Position numbers and translations under genes: made by a program
Part shown: positions 35,256-48,455 of the stretch, piece by piece
Numbering within the stretch: the first letter of the stretch is position 1
Layout: every line of letters begins with the position of its first letter
Source of the DNA: Sciurus carolinensis
Taxonomy: Eukaryota > Chordata > Mammalia > Rodentia > Sciuridae
Direction of reading: 5' to 3'
DNA: 64,000 nucleotides
NCBI RefSeq assembly: GCF_902686445.1
Contig: NC_062220.1
Location: 92,876,143-92,940,142 of the forward strand
Notes under the pieces: model-generated
The model's input: the letters and a program-made list of their open reading frames with translations, nothing else
The model's database searches: none
Told to the model about the DNA's origin: nothing

Positions 35256-36350
35256 ATGTTGAATTAAAGTGAAAACACTGGTGTGGGAGGAAGTGCCTGG
35301 CATCAGGAAATGATTTACTCATTACCTGAGGAAGGTCCTACCAGGGAACTCCAACACTATGTGTTTCCTCTGCTGGCTTAAGAGACTTCTGAATAGGTAT
35401 GTGAAGAACTATTAATGTCATGAGAACTATCTTTTACCAGATCTGCTTCTATAATAAATTTTGCTTTAAAATGATAATAAACTTTTGCAATAAGTCCTCA
35501 ATAAAGATTTTCAGCAACAAAAATTCTTGAAGTTAGAATTTTAGAATAATTAAGATACAATCTGGGAAGAAAGACCTATGTTTTATCTGGCAGCTGAATT
35601 AATGTTTGCTCCGCAAGAGAAAACCATTAAGTATTTAAAATCCAATGCAGGTCTGCTTTGTTCTTTCCTTAAAATTATGTTGTGAGTTTATTTTTAAATA
35701 CATGTTAGGGCTTACACACTTGTGCAAGGAACTATGGTGGTTAAAGCATAATAATAATTAAATATTTATATAGAAAAATACCTAGAAAGTTTCCAGCACA
35801 TGATAAATAACCAATAAAAGCTTTTTTAACATCTCATATTTTTCCTAATATATAAATATGCCCATAGCACAGTTTTCATTTTTTCATTTAATTGTTTGTT
35901 TTCCTATGAAAATCTATTCTTAGAATCTTCAATTTTTTACTTGGGTTCTTACACACAAAAAAGTATGTGTGTGTATATATATTTATATGTAATGTAAATT
36001 ATTAAAATATAAATACAAATAGCCCAATATCTTCCAAATTATATCCACTCTCAGCATTTTTACCTATGACTTAAAGGAGTGACCTCTTCAGAAATGAATT
36101 CATCAATCTTTTTTTTTTCTTTTTCTGGCATAACAATTCAAAGAACAAAAGAAAATAAAAAGTAATTAAAAGTAAGGAGATATTATATAAACCCAAAATG
36201 TGAAGGGAATTGAAATTTCAGGTACTGATTCTGATTCTATGCCCAAGTTTTGGAAATCTGGATGAATAAGTGAATTTCTGAAAGAAAACAAATAGAATTA
36301 ACCCATGATACCACAGAAAAAATATATGAGTAAATAAGCTAGTGCATTTC
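35256..36350. other. No recognised feature
   Basis: AT-rich, with small tgtgtgtatata runs near 35966. Unassigned. Confidence 0.4.
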
Positions 36351-36840
36351 TGTGGGGGTCTCTCAGTCACGTCCCGTGTAGATTAGAGAAGGATTAATTA
36401 CTGGAGGAGGACAATGTTGGCTATAAGTCAATCAATTACCCATAAACTTATCTAATCAATAAACACACAAAAGCCAATACTCTTTTTAAATGAGAGGGGT
36501 GTGATGGGTCTGGCCATACCAGTTCTGGCCTCTAATAACATGGAGTAGCCCAACTCTCCTTTATTTTATAACTTGGCTAAGTCACCATTCATTTACACAG
36601 GTAAAGGGGCCTGGACCAGGAGGGGCTTCTTCTGTGATGAACAGGATGGAGGGGAGTTATGGGAGTCATTTTCTCAGGGGAACCATCACAGAATCAGACA
36701 GGGAACCACTCTCACACAGCGCCACATGCTTCCTGGCAACCTGGGACATTCCTCCATGGTAGCCAGTTCCTAGAAGCCAGACCTCTGAGTCCCATAGTTC
36801 AACCTAGTCTGATTCTGCTAAATAAGGATGGTTCCCCACA
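36351..36840 (-). mobile_element. ERV LTR (ERV2/ERVK-like), antisense
   Basis: The 490-base unit reads, on the minus strand, TGTGGGGAACC to GACCCCCACA, so it has TG...CA ends. It has an AATAAAGG poly(A) signal (36556-36565 on the + strand) about two-thirds along. Flanks catttc and cattat share only the first four bases, so a 6-base TSD is not proven. It directly abuts an L1 fragment on its right. Confidence 0.72.
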
Positions 36841-38345
36841 CATTATGGCTAATGATTGCTTTGGCTATTCTGAGTCTTTTATTCTTCCACATGAATTTGA
36901 GGACTTTTTAAAAAGTTTTGTGAAAAATGTCATTGGTGTTTTGATGGGTATTGCATTGACTCTGGACAATGTTTTTGGTGATATGGCCATTTTCTATCCA
37001 AGAACATGGGAGTTTCTTCCATCTCCTAAGGTCTTCTTCAATTTCTTCATTCGATGTTCTATAGTTTTCATCATAGAGGTCTTTCAACTACATAGTTAGA
37101 TTTATTCCCAAGTGTTATTTTTTGTTTGTTTATTTATTTGTTTTAGTTTGTCTTGAATGGGATAGGTTTCCTTATTTCTTCCTCAGTAGATTCATTATTG
37201 GAGTACAGGAAAGCTATTGAATTTCTTATTTTGATCTTACATCCTTCTACTTTGCTGACTTTTTCAGTTCTAGAAGTCATGTTCGAGTTTTTTGAGTCCT
37301 CTAGATATAAAATCATGTCATCAGCAAACAGAAATAATTTGACTTCTTCCTTTCCTATTTGTTTTTCTTCAACTTCCTTCTCTTGCCTAATTGTTCTAGC
37401 TACAGCTTCAAGAACTATATTAAATAGAAGTGATAAGAATGGACCTCCTGGTCTTGTTCTGAATTTAGAGAAAAAGGTTTCAGTTTTTCTCCATTCAATA
37501 TGATGTTGGCCTTGGGTTTATCATATATAGTCTTTATAATGTTGAGGTAAGTTCCTCTATCCCTAGTTTCTCCAGGTATTTTTTTCTTTTTAACATGTAT
37601 GGGTACTAGATTTTGTTAAAGTTTCTATTGAAGTGATCATGTGATTCTTGTCCTTATCTCTATTTATGTGGTGAGTTACATTTATTAATTTACATTAAAT
37701 TTATTAATTTACATTAACCAATCTTGCACTTCTAGAATGAAATTCGCTCAATCATGGTATACTATCTTCTTAATGTGTTTTTGAATGCAGTTTGCTAATA
37801 TTTTATTAAGAATTTTTTTCTTTTTTTTTTTTTATTTTTTATTGCATCTTTGTTTTCCAGGGGTATTTTCCTGATGTTTTCTTTCCTTGATGTCTGGTTT
37901 TGGTATCAGGGTGACACTGGCTTCATAGAATGAATTTGACAGGGTTTCCTCCATTTCTATTATATGGAATAATTTGAGGATGGTTGGCATTAATTCTTCT
38001 TTAAAAGTCTGGTAGAACTTGGCTAAGAATTCATCTGATCCTGGGCTTTTCTTTTTTAGAAGGTTTCAATCTCATTGTTTGATAATGGTCTGTTTAGGTT
38101 TTCTATTTTATCATGGTTCAATTTGGGTAGGTAATATGTATCCAGAAAATTTCCAACATCTTTCATATTTTCCAGTTTATTGTACAATGTATAAATTTTC
38201 AAAATAGTATCTAGTGATCCTCTGATTCTCAGATGTGTCTGTGGTTATATTTCCTTTTATCTCTAATTTATTGATTTGGGTCTTCTCCTTTTTAGCTAGT
38301 TTTGCTTGCCTTAGTATTTTAAAGAGTCTATTTTTCAAGCCAAAT
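36841..38345 (-). mobile_element. L1 ORF2 internal fragment (RT region), antisense
   Basis: On the minus strand it encodes decayed ORF2 text from the RT fingers through the palm: minus-strand frames give EEVNFR-type palm text near 37330 (catcatgtcatcagcaaac region, reverse of the FADD block), and tggtatcagggtgacactgg is the reverse of the fingers part. Neither L1 3'UTR nor 5' part is present. All frames are disrupted. Confidence 0.88.
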
Positions 38346-40295
38346 ATTGGAAAGCATACTTCCATCATTTCTTCCAAGTCCAAGTTGGAAAATGCTAATC
38401 CATCACAGTATGTTCTCTCACAGAGACCATGTGTGGGCCCATAAACTTTCAAGAAAATGCTACAGTCAGTCAATAATCAAAATGGGTTCTGGAAACAATA
38501 CTTTTTTTTTTAATCATCCTGCAAATGGTTTCCTATTAATCAAGGATGATTAATAAGAACTAATCAAGGATGTCACCATCATTCTATCAGCATGACCTGT
38601 GCAATAAGAAAAAAATGAAAGAAAAAGTACTAAAATTAGAGAAATCAAATTTAACTTTTGGAGTTGTTTTTGTCAATAATTTAATGATCTACCAGGATGA
38701 CCCAAGGAAACAGAACAAAACAAAAATATATAATAGTTGATAATATAATCTGGCTAATTAAATATATACATAAGAAACAGATACTTTTCTATATGTCATC
38801 AGTAATCACTAAACCCTTTTGGTTTTGTGTGTTCAATTCTTAATATTGTGGATTGCATACTATTGTATGCACTATTCACTAAATAAATGTTTATTGCTTT
38901 AACTTAATAGAAAGATGTTATGGTGAAAACTTTTCCTCCTATGACATCAAAGTGAAACAGTAAGAAAGCATTTTGTGGGTGGTCTCAGATATATGCTACT
39001 TTGGGGTGGTCTCAGATATATACTCCTTTTCAGGTGGTTTAGAAAGAAGTAGATTCCAAAGTAATGTAAGAAGCATTAGGACTTCAAAGTTTCTTCATAT
39101 ACATATAGGATCTTTCACTATTTTCTGATGAGGTACAGTCTTGATAATCATTCAGGTACTTTATGTTTATATAAGAAAGTTTAATAAATTTGCAAAAATT
39201 ATTTCCATATGCTGTCTTTCTCATATCTCCCAAGCTTCATAAAATCGTGTGATTTGGAGGGGACACACATCTTGCATAATTATTTTCTTTGGTCTCCTTT
39301 ATTCCCAGCTAATTGAATTGGAATGCCTATTCCATCAGTTTGGGTTATATTTGGTTTTAAGCTGCATAAAATGCAAATAGCTTAAGAAAATAATGGGTTT
39401 ACTTGTCTCGAATAAGACCAGAAGTCTAAGCATAAGGTGTCCAGGAATGATATGACAGCCAAATAATGCCAGCAATGATTAAGTTTTTCTGACTTTCCTT
39501 CTGTGCATATGGTCTTTTAACCCGATGTCTCAGAATGATGGCTTTAGTCTAGGCATCATGTTTATGTTTCAGACATAAAAGGAGAGGGAAGGGGATGGGA
39601 GGTAGCAAAGGGCTTAAGGAATATATCCTCTGGACCTGATTCTTTTTAAAAAAAAAAAAAACTAAAAAACCTTCCCAGACATCTAATGCATAGATTTAGA
39701 CAGCTAATCCCCTTGCTCATAAATAGGATACCTAGTCACCACAACTGCTAGGAAGTGAGGAGTATATTTTTGCTTTCCATCTTTTATCATAGAGGGAAGC
39801 AGAGAAGTTGAAATAGTTTTTGGATTGTCAATTAACATTACCTGCCCTTTCTATGTCCAGGGTTTGAGACATATTTGCTTAGTACAGAAAAGGATAAAGA
39901 TAGAAAAAAGTAAAGAATATATGTTTCTTTCTTTCTGGTATATAAAATTGAAGAAATTTAGAATTGTTAATATGTAAGAAGACATGAAAAAGACTTGTCT
40001 TGGCCCACATTGTTTGTCAAATTGCAAGGTTTCCAGGAAAGGTAAGATCAGAAACCCTACAGGAAAAATAACAAATGTGCAAATCAATGTTTTCTATCTC
40101 CCCTAATAACATTCCTTCCCTGGACTCTTTGATCATATGGTAGATTTGGAATTCTGCAGGACAGGGTACAGAATAGTGGGAGAGGGTGTGTGCAGCCCAG
40201 TTCAAAATCTTTGTGAAAGTTTCTTTCTTTCTTCAAGGCAAACTTCAAAGAGAAGTTTCCCTAAGCAGAAATGAGGGAAAGAAAAATGAGCTAAC
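38346..40295. other. No recognised feature
   Basis: About 2 kb without a nameable repeat or ORF. At 38985-39030 there is a short direct repeat, gggtggtctcagatatat, present twice. Confidence 0.4.
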
Positions 40296-40465
40296 CCTTT
40301 CCCTCTGGGCCAGGTATCTTCTGAAGGCTTTATGTTTACTAACTCATGAAATTCTCAGAACAACTCTTATGAGATAGACACTGTAATTATTCTCATTTTA
40401 CACATAAAGGGACAGGATCTACAGGCAAGCTAAGAACCTTGTCTGAGAACTCAGAGGTCGAGCTG
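40296..40465 (+). mobile_element. MIR SINE
   Basis: The MIR core and 3' half are visible: actcatgaaattctcagaac, ttctcattttacacataaag, aaccttgtctgagaactcag. Confidence 0.7.
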
Positions 40466-41509
40466 AACTGCAGTTGATAGTCACCTGAACTCTGGCGAAA
40501 TATTTCAATTGTAAAGGTAAAGACTCAGTCCAGCCCTTTAGCAACATGGGCCAAAATGACTGACTTAACACTGAGAAAGTAGGGATATAGGTGCTCAAGT
40601 TATGGCACCTTGAACTCTTGAAACCCCTTTTTCTCCTTTGTAAAATGTAATAACAGGATGAGATGATATTGTAGGGCACTATGACTTTGAAGTTAAATGA
40701 TTCTATTATCTGACAGATGCCTAGAGACATTGGGTAAAGCCACATTTCAGATAGATGACAATTTGTTCTATAAACTCATGTGTGGAAATATATACCCTAT
40801 GTCTCAATAAAAGAACTTCCAATGCCAAATCCATGAACATGTTATTTAACAAAATTTGTACAAATAGAATTTGGTAAATACCACATTTTCTAATTTTAAG
40901 GTGCCCTGAAGCTTGATAATATGTGGGAAATTTTTAAAACAAATGCAGTTATGCTTTAGGTGCTCTGTTGTCTTCTTATAAAAAGTGCTTTTGGGGAGAC
41001 TGAGAAAAGATTTATAGCCTTTCTTTAGAATCATATACATGTAGACATTCATACATTTTTCACAGAACCATGAAGTCTCCCCTCAAATTTCTCAGGTTAT
41101 AAATTTTTTGTGTGTTTTTATGACATTACATATTTTTTCCTTGGATGATATAATTACGGATTTTACAGATTTTCTCTTCCCACTACTAGAATTTTATATT
41201 CATCCTATACAGAGAAGTGTTTCTAAGCACAAATGATATAGCAATACTATGTTGAAAAACTGTTTTGTTAGGCTTTAATCCAAAATAAAATAATAGGAAA
41301 AAGAAAAATCTTATTGCAAAGTTTACCCCCATACCTATTAAAACGTCACTTATTTTATCTTTAGGATTGTGATTTTTACAGTTATTTATTTCATTCTCTT
41401 CCCTACATCAATATGATAGTCTGTTACTTTCTAAATGACGCAATTCTTTGTTTATTGTTTTTCAATATATTAATACTTTTCCACAAATCAAATTTTGAGA
41501 CTGAGTAAG
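40466..41509. other. No recognised feature
   Basis: AT-rich and unassigned. Confidence 0.4.
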
Positions 41510-41930
41510 CTTTCATAACTAGGGCAAGAACCAACCTGACAAGAACAACTTATAAGAGGAAAGATTTATTTTGGCATATGTTTTCAGAGAATTCAACCCA
41601 TGGTCAGTTGGTGCCATTACTTTGGGCCTGAGGTAAGGCAGACCACCATAGCAGAAGTGTGTGGTAGAGCAAAGCTGTGGAGCTCATTGGTGTCAGGGAA
41701 ACAATAAGTGGGGTAGGGTAAGGTTCTGGGGAAAAGATGAACCCTTCTAGGACATGCCCCCAGTGACCTGCTTCCTCTAACTAGGTCCCACCTCCCAGCA
41801 ATCCATTCAGGCATCAATGGATTAATCCACTGATAAGGTCAGGGCTCTGACGATACACTCACTTCCCCAAAGTCCAGCTTCTGAACAAAAGAGTTTGCAG
41901 AACATTCTAGAACCAAACCATAACTGGGAC
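41510..41930 (-). mobile_element. ERVL-MaLR LTR, antisense
   Basis: It has reverse MaLR landmarks: ggaaagatttattttggcat, ctttgggcctgaggtaaggc, gcccccagtgacctgcttcc, tggattaatccactgataag, ending gaaccaaaccataac. Confidence 0.88.
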
Positions 41931-42099
41931 ATATATATTATGTTTCTAACTTATTTGAATTTTTATTAAATATTTCACAAATGTCAGTCATATTTTAGTG
42001 TCTATAACATAATATAGCATTTGTTGAACAACATAAGGAGAACTGCAAAGTTAAAAATGTATAAAATAGCAAACTATCAACTTTATTGTTTGCATGGTG

Positions 42100-42345
42100 G
42101 ATTAGGATGTGAGGGCTAACATGACAAAATACCATAGCTTAAACAACAGAATTTTATTTTGTCACATAGCTGAGGCTAGAAGACTGAGATCAAGATGCAG
42201 TCTCTCCTTGACTTGTACTTTTCTCCAAATACAGTCACATTCAGAAATGTGGGGAGTTGAGACTTCAACATATGATTTGTGTTTGTGTGTATTTGTGTGT
42301 TAGGGGCAGTGTTAAAGGGATTCAATTCAGCCCACAACTTGTGGA
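42100..42345 (-). mobile_element. MLT1-like LTR, antisense, truncated
   Basis: tgacaaaataccatagctta and ttttattttgtcacatagct are the reverse of an MLT1-type 3' end. The rest is a decayed LTR with a tgtgtttgtgtg run. Confidence 0.65.
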
Positions 42346-43300
42346 AATGGGAGGAGTGTCTCCCAAAAATAAAGTCTGCGAGTCTTTCTGGTTAAGAGTG
42401 AAAGGCTAGATTCAGGGTAAACAAAGGATGTTTCACCCTATAAAGCAGCATTCTAAAGGGCATCTTTCACCAAGTCAAGGAGAAAATTCTAGGTCTCCTT
42501 TGGGATAGCTTGCACTACTCCTGTTCACACCACAAAATAACAGGTTGAGGAACCTGCATAAGGCTTCTTTAGGGCACAGCTTCATGACCCAGGCACTTTC
42601 ATGTAACATGCCTGAGACTTGGCAAATTTTTCTCTTTCATATGTTCATATTAAGGTTTTGAAATTTCCTAATGCTTGCCAAAGCAAGTTCTCTAGATAAC
42701 TTGGGCAAAATTGTAAATAATCTCACTCGTTTCCCCAGAGTTAGATCATGCACAGGAATGAACAATGGAATCCATTTAAGTACCAAGCTCAGTTTTCTTA
42801 TCAGCTTCCCTATATTGTGATTCATTTTCTTCTTTTTTATTGGGATCACATAGTTCTAAAACCAAAACCCATGGTAAACAGCAGTCTCAGCAACTTACAT
42901 ATGTAAAGACAGTGATAGGCAACTTGAACAGAAAAGAAAAAGTTTTCATATTGAAGTTGTCAAGAATTTTTTTATTTGCTTCAAAGAACTTTAATTGTAA
43001 TTGAAATCTTGAAATGTCATGAGACATTCATTTTGCAAGGGAAAAGAAGTAAGGAATAGATTCTTTCAGTATGTTTATTGGGCTTAAAGGGAACATTGTC
43101 TTTAGCCTTGAGTCTCACTTGTTCATATTTTCTAAACTCTAGGGTAAATATTGCAACAGCAAAGAGGGCTGCTAGAGTACTTTTTTTCCAGAATCTTTGA
43201 GTCATAAATACAAAACACCTTTTAGAAAAATGGTGATAAGTAAAAACATATCTATATGGTAGCCCTGAATTAAGCTAGCTTACTTCTCAATCCTCAGCTG
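42346..43300. other. No recognised feature
   Basis: Unassigned. Confidence 0.4.
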
Positions 43301-43652
43301 TGTCAGCTTTCCAACACTGTGACAAAATACCCAAGAAAATAACCTAAAGGAGTACAGGTTTATTTTGGTTCATGGTTTCAGAGATTTCAGTCCAAGATTA
43401 CTTGGTCCTGTGGCTTTGGGCCTGTGGTGAGGTATCACATCAGGGTTGGGAACATGTGGCAGTGGAACTTCTTACCTCAAGACAGACAGGAAGCAAAGAG
43501 ACAGAGGAGAGGACAAAAGTACCAATGTCCCATTTAAGGGTACATCTGCTAACTTCCTTCCAGTGGAAGAAGTTAACTAAACCTTGAATGAAGGCAACCA
43601 AGCCTTCAACACACAGTCCTTTGGAGGACTCTCTGGATCCAAACAATAGCAC
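43301..43652 (-). mobile_element. ERVL-MaLR LTR, antisense
   Basis: It starts gtgtcagctttccaacactg (reverse of the LTR 3' end), has gtttattttggttcatggtt and gggcctgtggtgaggt, and ends at ggatccaaacaatagc, the reverse of the LTR start. Its last 50 bases belong to inverted-repeat arm B. Confidence 0.85.
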
Positions 43653-43845
43653 TGGATGCCTACATAGGGTCACTTGCATAGTAAGTGATCAGCAAATACT
43701 TTTTGAGTGAGTTAAATTTCTGCTAACACTTGATCAGTGGTCCCATATCTTGGGTCTCAAATAATTTAGCACCTCAAGAGAAAAGAGATGAGATATAAAA
43801 ATAAAAACACATATAAATACAGATATTTATAATGGAAAGACATAT
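43600..43845 (-). repeat. Inverted-repeat arm B (partner at 34310-34560)
   Basis: The reverse complement matches arm A over its whole length with substitutions and small indels. The matched part extends beyond the MaLR LTR into sequence that precedes the LTR in both places. Confidence 0.8.
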
Positions 43846-46154
43846 CAGTGATATTCTATCAGTTAGCAAGCAAAACTACCATTATTGATGGCTTGAATTA
43901 GAAAGTTCTTTATTTTTAAAGAATTTAAAACATTTTTTGATCAGTTTATATAGTTGCTGCCTATACCTTCCCATTCTGAGATGCTGTTATACATGTGAAG
44001 TAAAAATTCAGACTTTTGAATCAAATTCTTTGCCTTTTTATTTCTATACAAATATTGAAAATGTACTGAGCTAAGATGTTTAAAATGTATTGAAGAATCC
44101 AGCCATGGTCAATCTGGTTCTGAATTTTGGTGAGTGTACCTTGCTTGCTAAGGGACCCAACCAAGTACTTTACTCCTGAGCAACTACAAGTCACAGGACA
44201 AAGGCTGGCAAGCAGGAATCAAGACAATTTTCACAGAAATTCCTGGTATGGGGAAAAAATAGTTCGGGTAAAATCAAAACATCACTTCATTCAGACCTAA
44301 CTCAGATTTCATCTGAACCCCCGGTTAGTTACTTTTGGAATCACCCTTGTCTTCATGGACAGATTTTTCTTCCTTGCTTGACATGTTATAAACTTTTGGT
44401 CTCTACTTTAGATTCTTCCAAATCTCAGATGACCATGACAACTTATCAAACTTTTTCTGGCCCAATATTGGGGTAGAAGGAGTATCTACTACAGAGCCCA
44501 GGATGCCCACCTCTGACTCAGATCAGGGCCTTTGCTCACTTCTCCAGCCAATACTGGCACATACAGAAGGTAATGTGAAAAAGCACAAGTAAATCAGAGC
44601 AACTGTTCTCCAACTCTCCAACAGAGTCCTTTGAAGTTTTCACTGGAAAGGTAGCTTTGATAGAATGGAAAGTCGGAATGCCAATAATGAACCCATTGTT
44701 CCCATTTTGGGACAAACACATCTTTCTTCACTTAAATATTTAAATGTGTATAGAGTATTCCTTTCTATCTGCTTAAGGTAGATCTTGGTATAGCCACTTT
44801 TCAAGTTCTCCTAATAATAATGGGAGATGGTGTAACTCTATCCTTTTGAGAATCATAATTTGGAAAAATAAAAAATAGTTTTGGATCAACTAAAGATTCC
44901 ATTTCTCTTGCAATAATTAGAGATAAACTCTGAATTAGCAGTGTGATAGACTTGGAAGTCTAAATGAGTCTCGGTCATTCTATAAGATGCATTTATTTGC
45001 AGGTATCCAAGGTCTATAAAGTAAAATATTCTTTCAATATATTTAGACTACTACTATTTAGAATATATTTAGGTTTTAAGTGAGGGAGAGGCATAATCCT
45101 GCTGGCTGTCTGCTCACCTAGGATCCACAGTAATGGATAATAGGCGTATGACCTGTCTCAGTGGCATATAGACAGAAAACTAAACAAATTAAAATGTCCC
45201 CCATAGGTGATCCAAATGAAACTCTGTGAAAGAATTGGGTCCTAATGTGGTTTAGAGAAACAGAAAATGTGTGTGTTTCCTCATTTTATGGGAAGATATA
45301 ATGCAACTGTAGCAAGCACAAATTTTCAAGGGAAGGACTAGATATTTGACTTTTTCTTTTCTTTTTTTTTCTCCTTTTGTTTTTTGGTTATTGGTGCTTG
45401 GCATTTGCTGTAATACCGTTTTTCAATTGATTTACTTTAAGAAACTCTAATTTACACCTGTGGTTCTGAGTACTCAGTCTTCATCTTTTTTTCTCACTAG
45501 ACATAACTAATAGAAGCATATTAGTAGGAAAAGACTTATCCCCTTTTTTCTTGTTCATTTATAAGATATATTATTCTCTATTATTTCATCAAGGACAATT
45601 TTAAAGGTGGTGGTTCTAAAATCCTGAACTATCCTTGGTTTACTTTTCTCCAGGGTAAAGGAATGATTTACCTGATATGTGACACTGATGAGATGCTGAC
45701 CTCCATTTAGCCATGCTGACCAAAGGTCTGATTCATGACAACATAGAACCATCTTTTCTCTGATCCTCTCCAGTCTTCTGAGATTTCAGGATGGACTGTG
45801 GTCATCAACATAACCAAATGAGTAAACGAGCTCTGAGTCTGCTTATACCCAAATCTCCTTTCAAGTTTGTGCCAAGTTCTATATTTGGGCTGATTTTAGG
45901 AAGAAAATGTAGGGAACATCATTCATATTCCTGGGTGTTCTCCATTTGAATATTACCCTAAACTCTACATTTAGGAGTTACTGGGTCTTCATGAATACAT
46001 TTCAATGTTCTGCTTATTGATTCTCTAGTGGATAGAATCCCAGTAGATGTGAATCCTCCATTAGAACATAACAACTTTGGGAGTTCTCAAACCTATTACT
46101 TTCACTCAAAAAGACAAAATGCTTCTAAAAATAACACTAACAGATCAGAAGTTC
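43846..46154. other. Long stretch with no recognised feature
   Basis: About 2.3 kb with no repeat I can name, no long ORF and no clear exon. One of the candidate unique regions. Confidence 0.4.
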
Positions 46155-46507
46155 TGTAGTTTGAATGATGGTTCCCCCTCCAAAATCCATGTTGAAATTT
46201 AATAGGTACAACACTAATAAGTGTCATGACCTTCAAGAGGTGATTAGCACCCTCCTAAAAGGGTTCAAGATAGAAGGGAGCTCTGTCTTGACCTTTGGTC
46301 CATTCTGACACTGGGTTTGTCCCCTGTGGAGGATGCAGCAACAATGTGTCATCTTGGAAGTGGAGAGCAGTAGTAGTCAGACACTAGTCCTGCTGATGCC
46401 TTGATCTCAGACTTCCCAGCTTGCAGAACCATCAGAAATAAATTTCTGTTCTTTATAAATTACCAAGTCTGTGGTAATTTGTTATGAAAGCACAAACGGA
46501 CTAAGAC
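46155..46507 (+). mobile_element. MLT1 LTR
   Basis: It runs from ctgtagtttgaatgatggtt to acaaacggactaagaca. Landmarks are aagaggtgattagcaccctc, ttgcagaaccatcagaaata, ttataaattaccaagtctgt. Confidence 0.9.
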
Positions 46508-47375
46508 AGGGAAGTGTGGCTATAATTCCCTGTTCATGAAAATTGCAGAAGTATGGTTGTTTAAATCTGGGAAAAGATTTTTTTGAGAAGACACTGTGTG
46601 GAAGTCATCATAAGATTTGTTACTTGTTGAGAATCAGTCATATATTTTATTAATAGAAATGGACAGAGAAGTTGGAGTTACTATTTATTATTTATAGGGC
46701 ATATCCAAATGCACCTGAGTTAACAAGGCTTCTGATGTGCCTGTCGTAAACAGCTATGAAAGGAGATGGCTATTAGAGAAATCAGTTATTTCTTTGGAAA
46801 TGTCAGACTGAAAATAAAAGAAAATGACCTCCAAAGTAAAATTCCTTCTAGACTAAAGGAATATTGGTAAGCAACATCACACTTCCAGGACACAGAATTT
46901 TGGCACTACCTATAGCCAACTTGGAAGGCTGTGTGTCCCTTTAAGCTGAATAATGAACCATTGAAAAGAATGCTTTGCCTAACACAAGCCTTTCTTTACT
47001 CTGGGTTTCTTGGAAATGTATTGAGCAGACTCTGAAGATGTGCACATCTAGAAAGTTGCATAATGCAGGAATTTTACTTGTTTTCCCATGAGGGATCACT
47101 GCATCTTATGATTGGGAAGAGAAGAGATGGTAGAGAGGAATCCAATGTACTAGAAAGCAACTTTACCCTTATGCATTACAGGAGAAATAGCATAAAGAAT
47201 TGTCCATTAGACACACTAGATGCTATTTAAAAAACACAAAATTACTCCGTTGGAGGAAGGGGGAGCTCAGCCAGGGAAACTGAGAGATGACAGCTCTCTT
47301 GTATTTTTATTCCACCCTCAAAGGACAAAGTAAAAGCAGTACAGAGGAAAACAAATCCAGGGAAGAAAGAGTCAT
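46508..47375. other. No recognised feature
   Basis: Unassigned. Confidence 0.4.
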
Positions 47376-47388
47376 AAAAAAATGACTC

Positions 47389-47504
47389 TAGAGGGCTAGG
47401 GCTATAGCTCAATTAGTAGAGTGCTTGCCTCACATGCACAAGGCCCTGGGTTCAATCCCTAGCACCACAAAAAACAAAACAAAACAACAACAAAAAAGAA
47501 ACCC
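47389..47504 (+). mobile_element. ID SINE with TSD
   Basis: Body ggctagggctatagctcaat then tagtagagtgcttgcctcac, with box A-like and box B-like (gggttcaatcc) elements, then an A-rich tail. aaaaaatgactc flanks it at 47377-47388 and 47505-47516. Confidence 0.94.
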
Positions 47505-47619
47505 AAAAAATGACTCCGTAAATGTCAATTAGCTGAGCTAAGAGAGACTCTTAGGATGCCTTCCACATTGAGATACTGCTAGAGTAGTCAATAAACACTT
47601 TATAATCTTAAGCACAGCA

Positions 47620-47750
47620 TTTCCTTTGGCTAAGGCATTCTGATGTAAGGGATATCAAGGTGAATAGGATATATTTCTTGCCCTCAAAGGGCTCAAAGTC
47701 TGGAGAGTGCACTTGATCTATAAATAAAACAATCTGACAAGAGCTTACTG
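47620..47750 (+). mobile_element. L2-like fragment
   Basis: caaggtgaataggatatatt then cttgccctcaaagggctcaa, agtctggagag is an L2-type motif. Short and diverged. Confidence 0.5.
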
Positions 47751-48127
47751 TGTCTTTATTTTTGATTCCCTGGCATTCACCTCCCAATAGTATCAATCTC
47801 CTTGTGAGGATATGCCCCTCTGCCTTTGAGATTGATGTGAGTACAACATGGGAAGCTCTCAGGTCTGAACTTCACTTCCTGCTGTGGCTGGTAGGAGGAG
47901 CCACATCAAATTTCTGAGCTTTGACAATCAGATGGCCACTCCCTGGACTTCGAATAATCTGATTGTGAGATCCAAGGACATGGGGACAATTGGAGGCCAG
48001 ATGGCCATGATAATTGTCATGGTGACAACTGTGTGGGCAGTAGGAGGGCTGTGACACTGTAAACTTCTGTCCCTATTATTTCTCTATTAATATTAGGGAC
48101 AGAACTTTGCTATGGATCTTTTTAGGC
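47751..48127. other. No recognised feature
   Basis: GC-richer than its surroundings but without a recognisable element. Confidence 0.4.
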
Positions 48128-48455
48128 ATCTTTTTAGGATCTTTTAGGTTGTGTCAACTTAACTGAGCCATAGGGTGCCAAGAAATTTGGTCAAATATTA
48201 TTCTAGGTGGGTTGCTGAGGATGTTTCTGGATGAGATGTGCCTTGAATCAGCAGACACACTGAGTAAAGCAGATTGTCCTTCCTAAAGTGAGTTTCCCTT
48301 GTCCAATCAGTTGAAGTCCTGAATGAAAGAAAATGCCAAGTACAAGTGAGGACAAAGACCTGAGTAATAACAAAAGGCTTAATTTGAGCCTCTATTTGGA
48401 GGTATATATATCCTGTTGTTCCTATGTCTCTGGAGAACACTGATTAGTAAACATT
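48128..48455 (+). mobile_element. ERVL LTR, MLT2-like
   Basis: Starts ggttgtgtcaacttaactga then gccatagggtgcc, and has caaatattattctaggtggg, gagtaaagcagattgtcctt, ccaatcagttgaagtcctga, ending tctctggagaacactgatta. This is the MLT2-type pattern. The middle is shortened. Confidence 0.75.

Noticed and set aside
36573..37503. Frames of 66-146 codons on the + strand
   Set aside because: They lie on the opposite strand of an LTR and an L1 RT fragment and are shadows.
47389..47504. Possible tRNA gene (box A and box B present)
   Set aside because: The body continues into the ID-specific cacaaggccctgg/agcaccac text with an A-rich tail and TSD, so it is a SINE.
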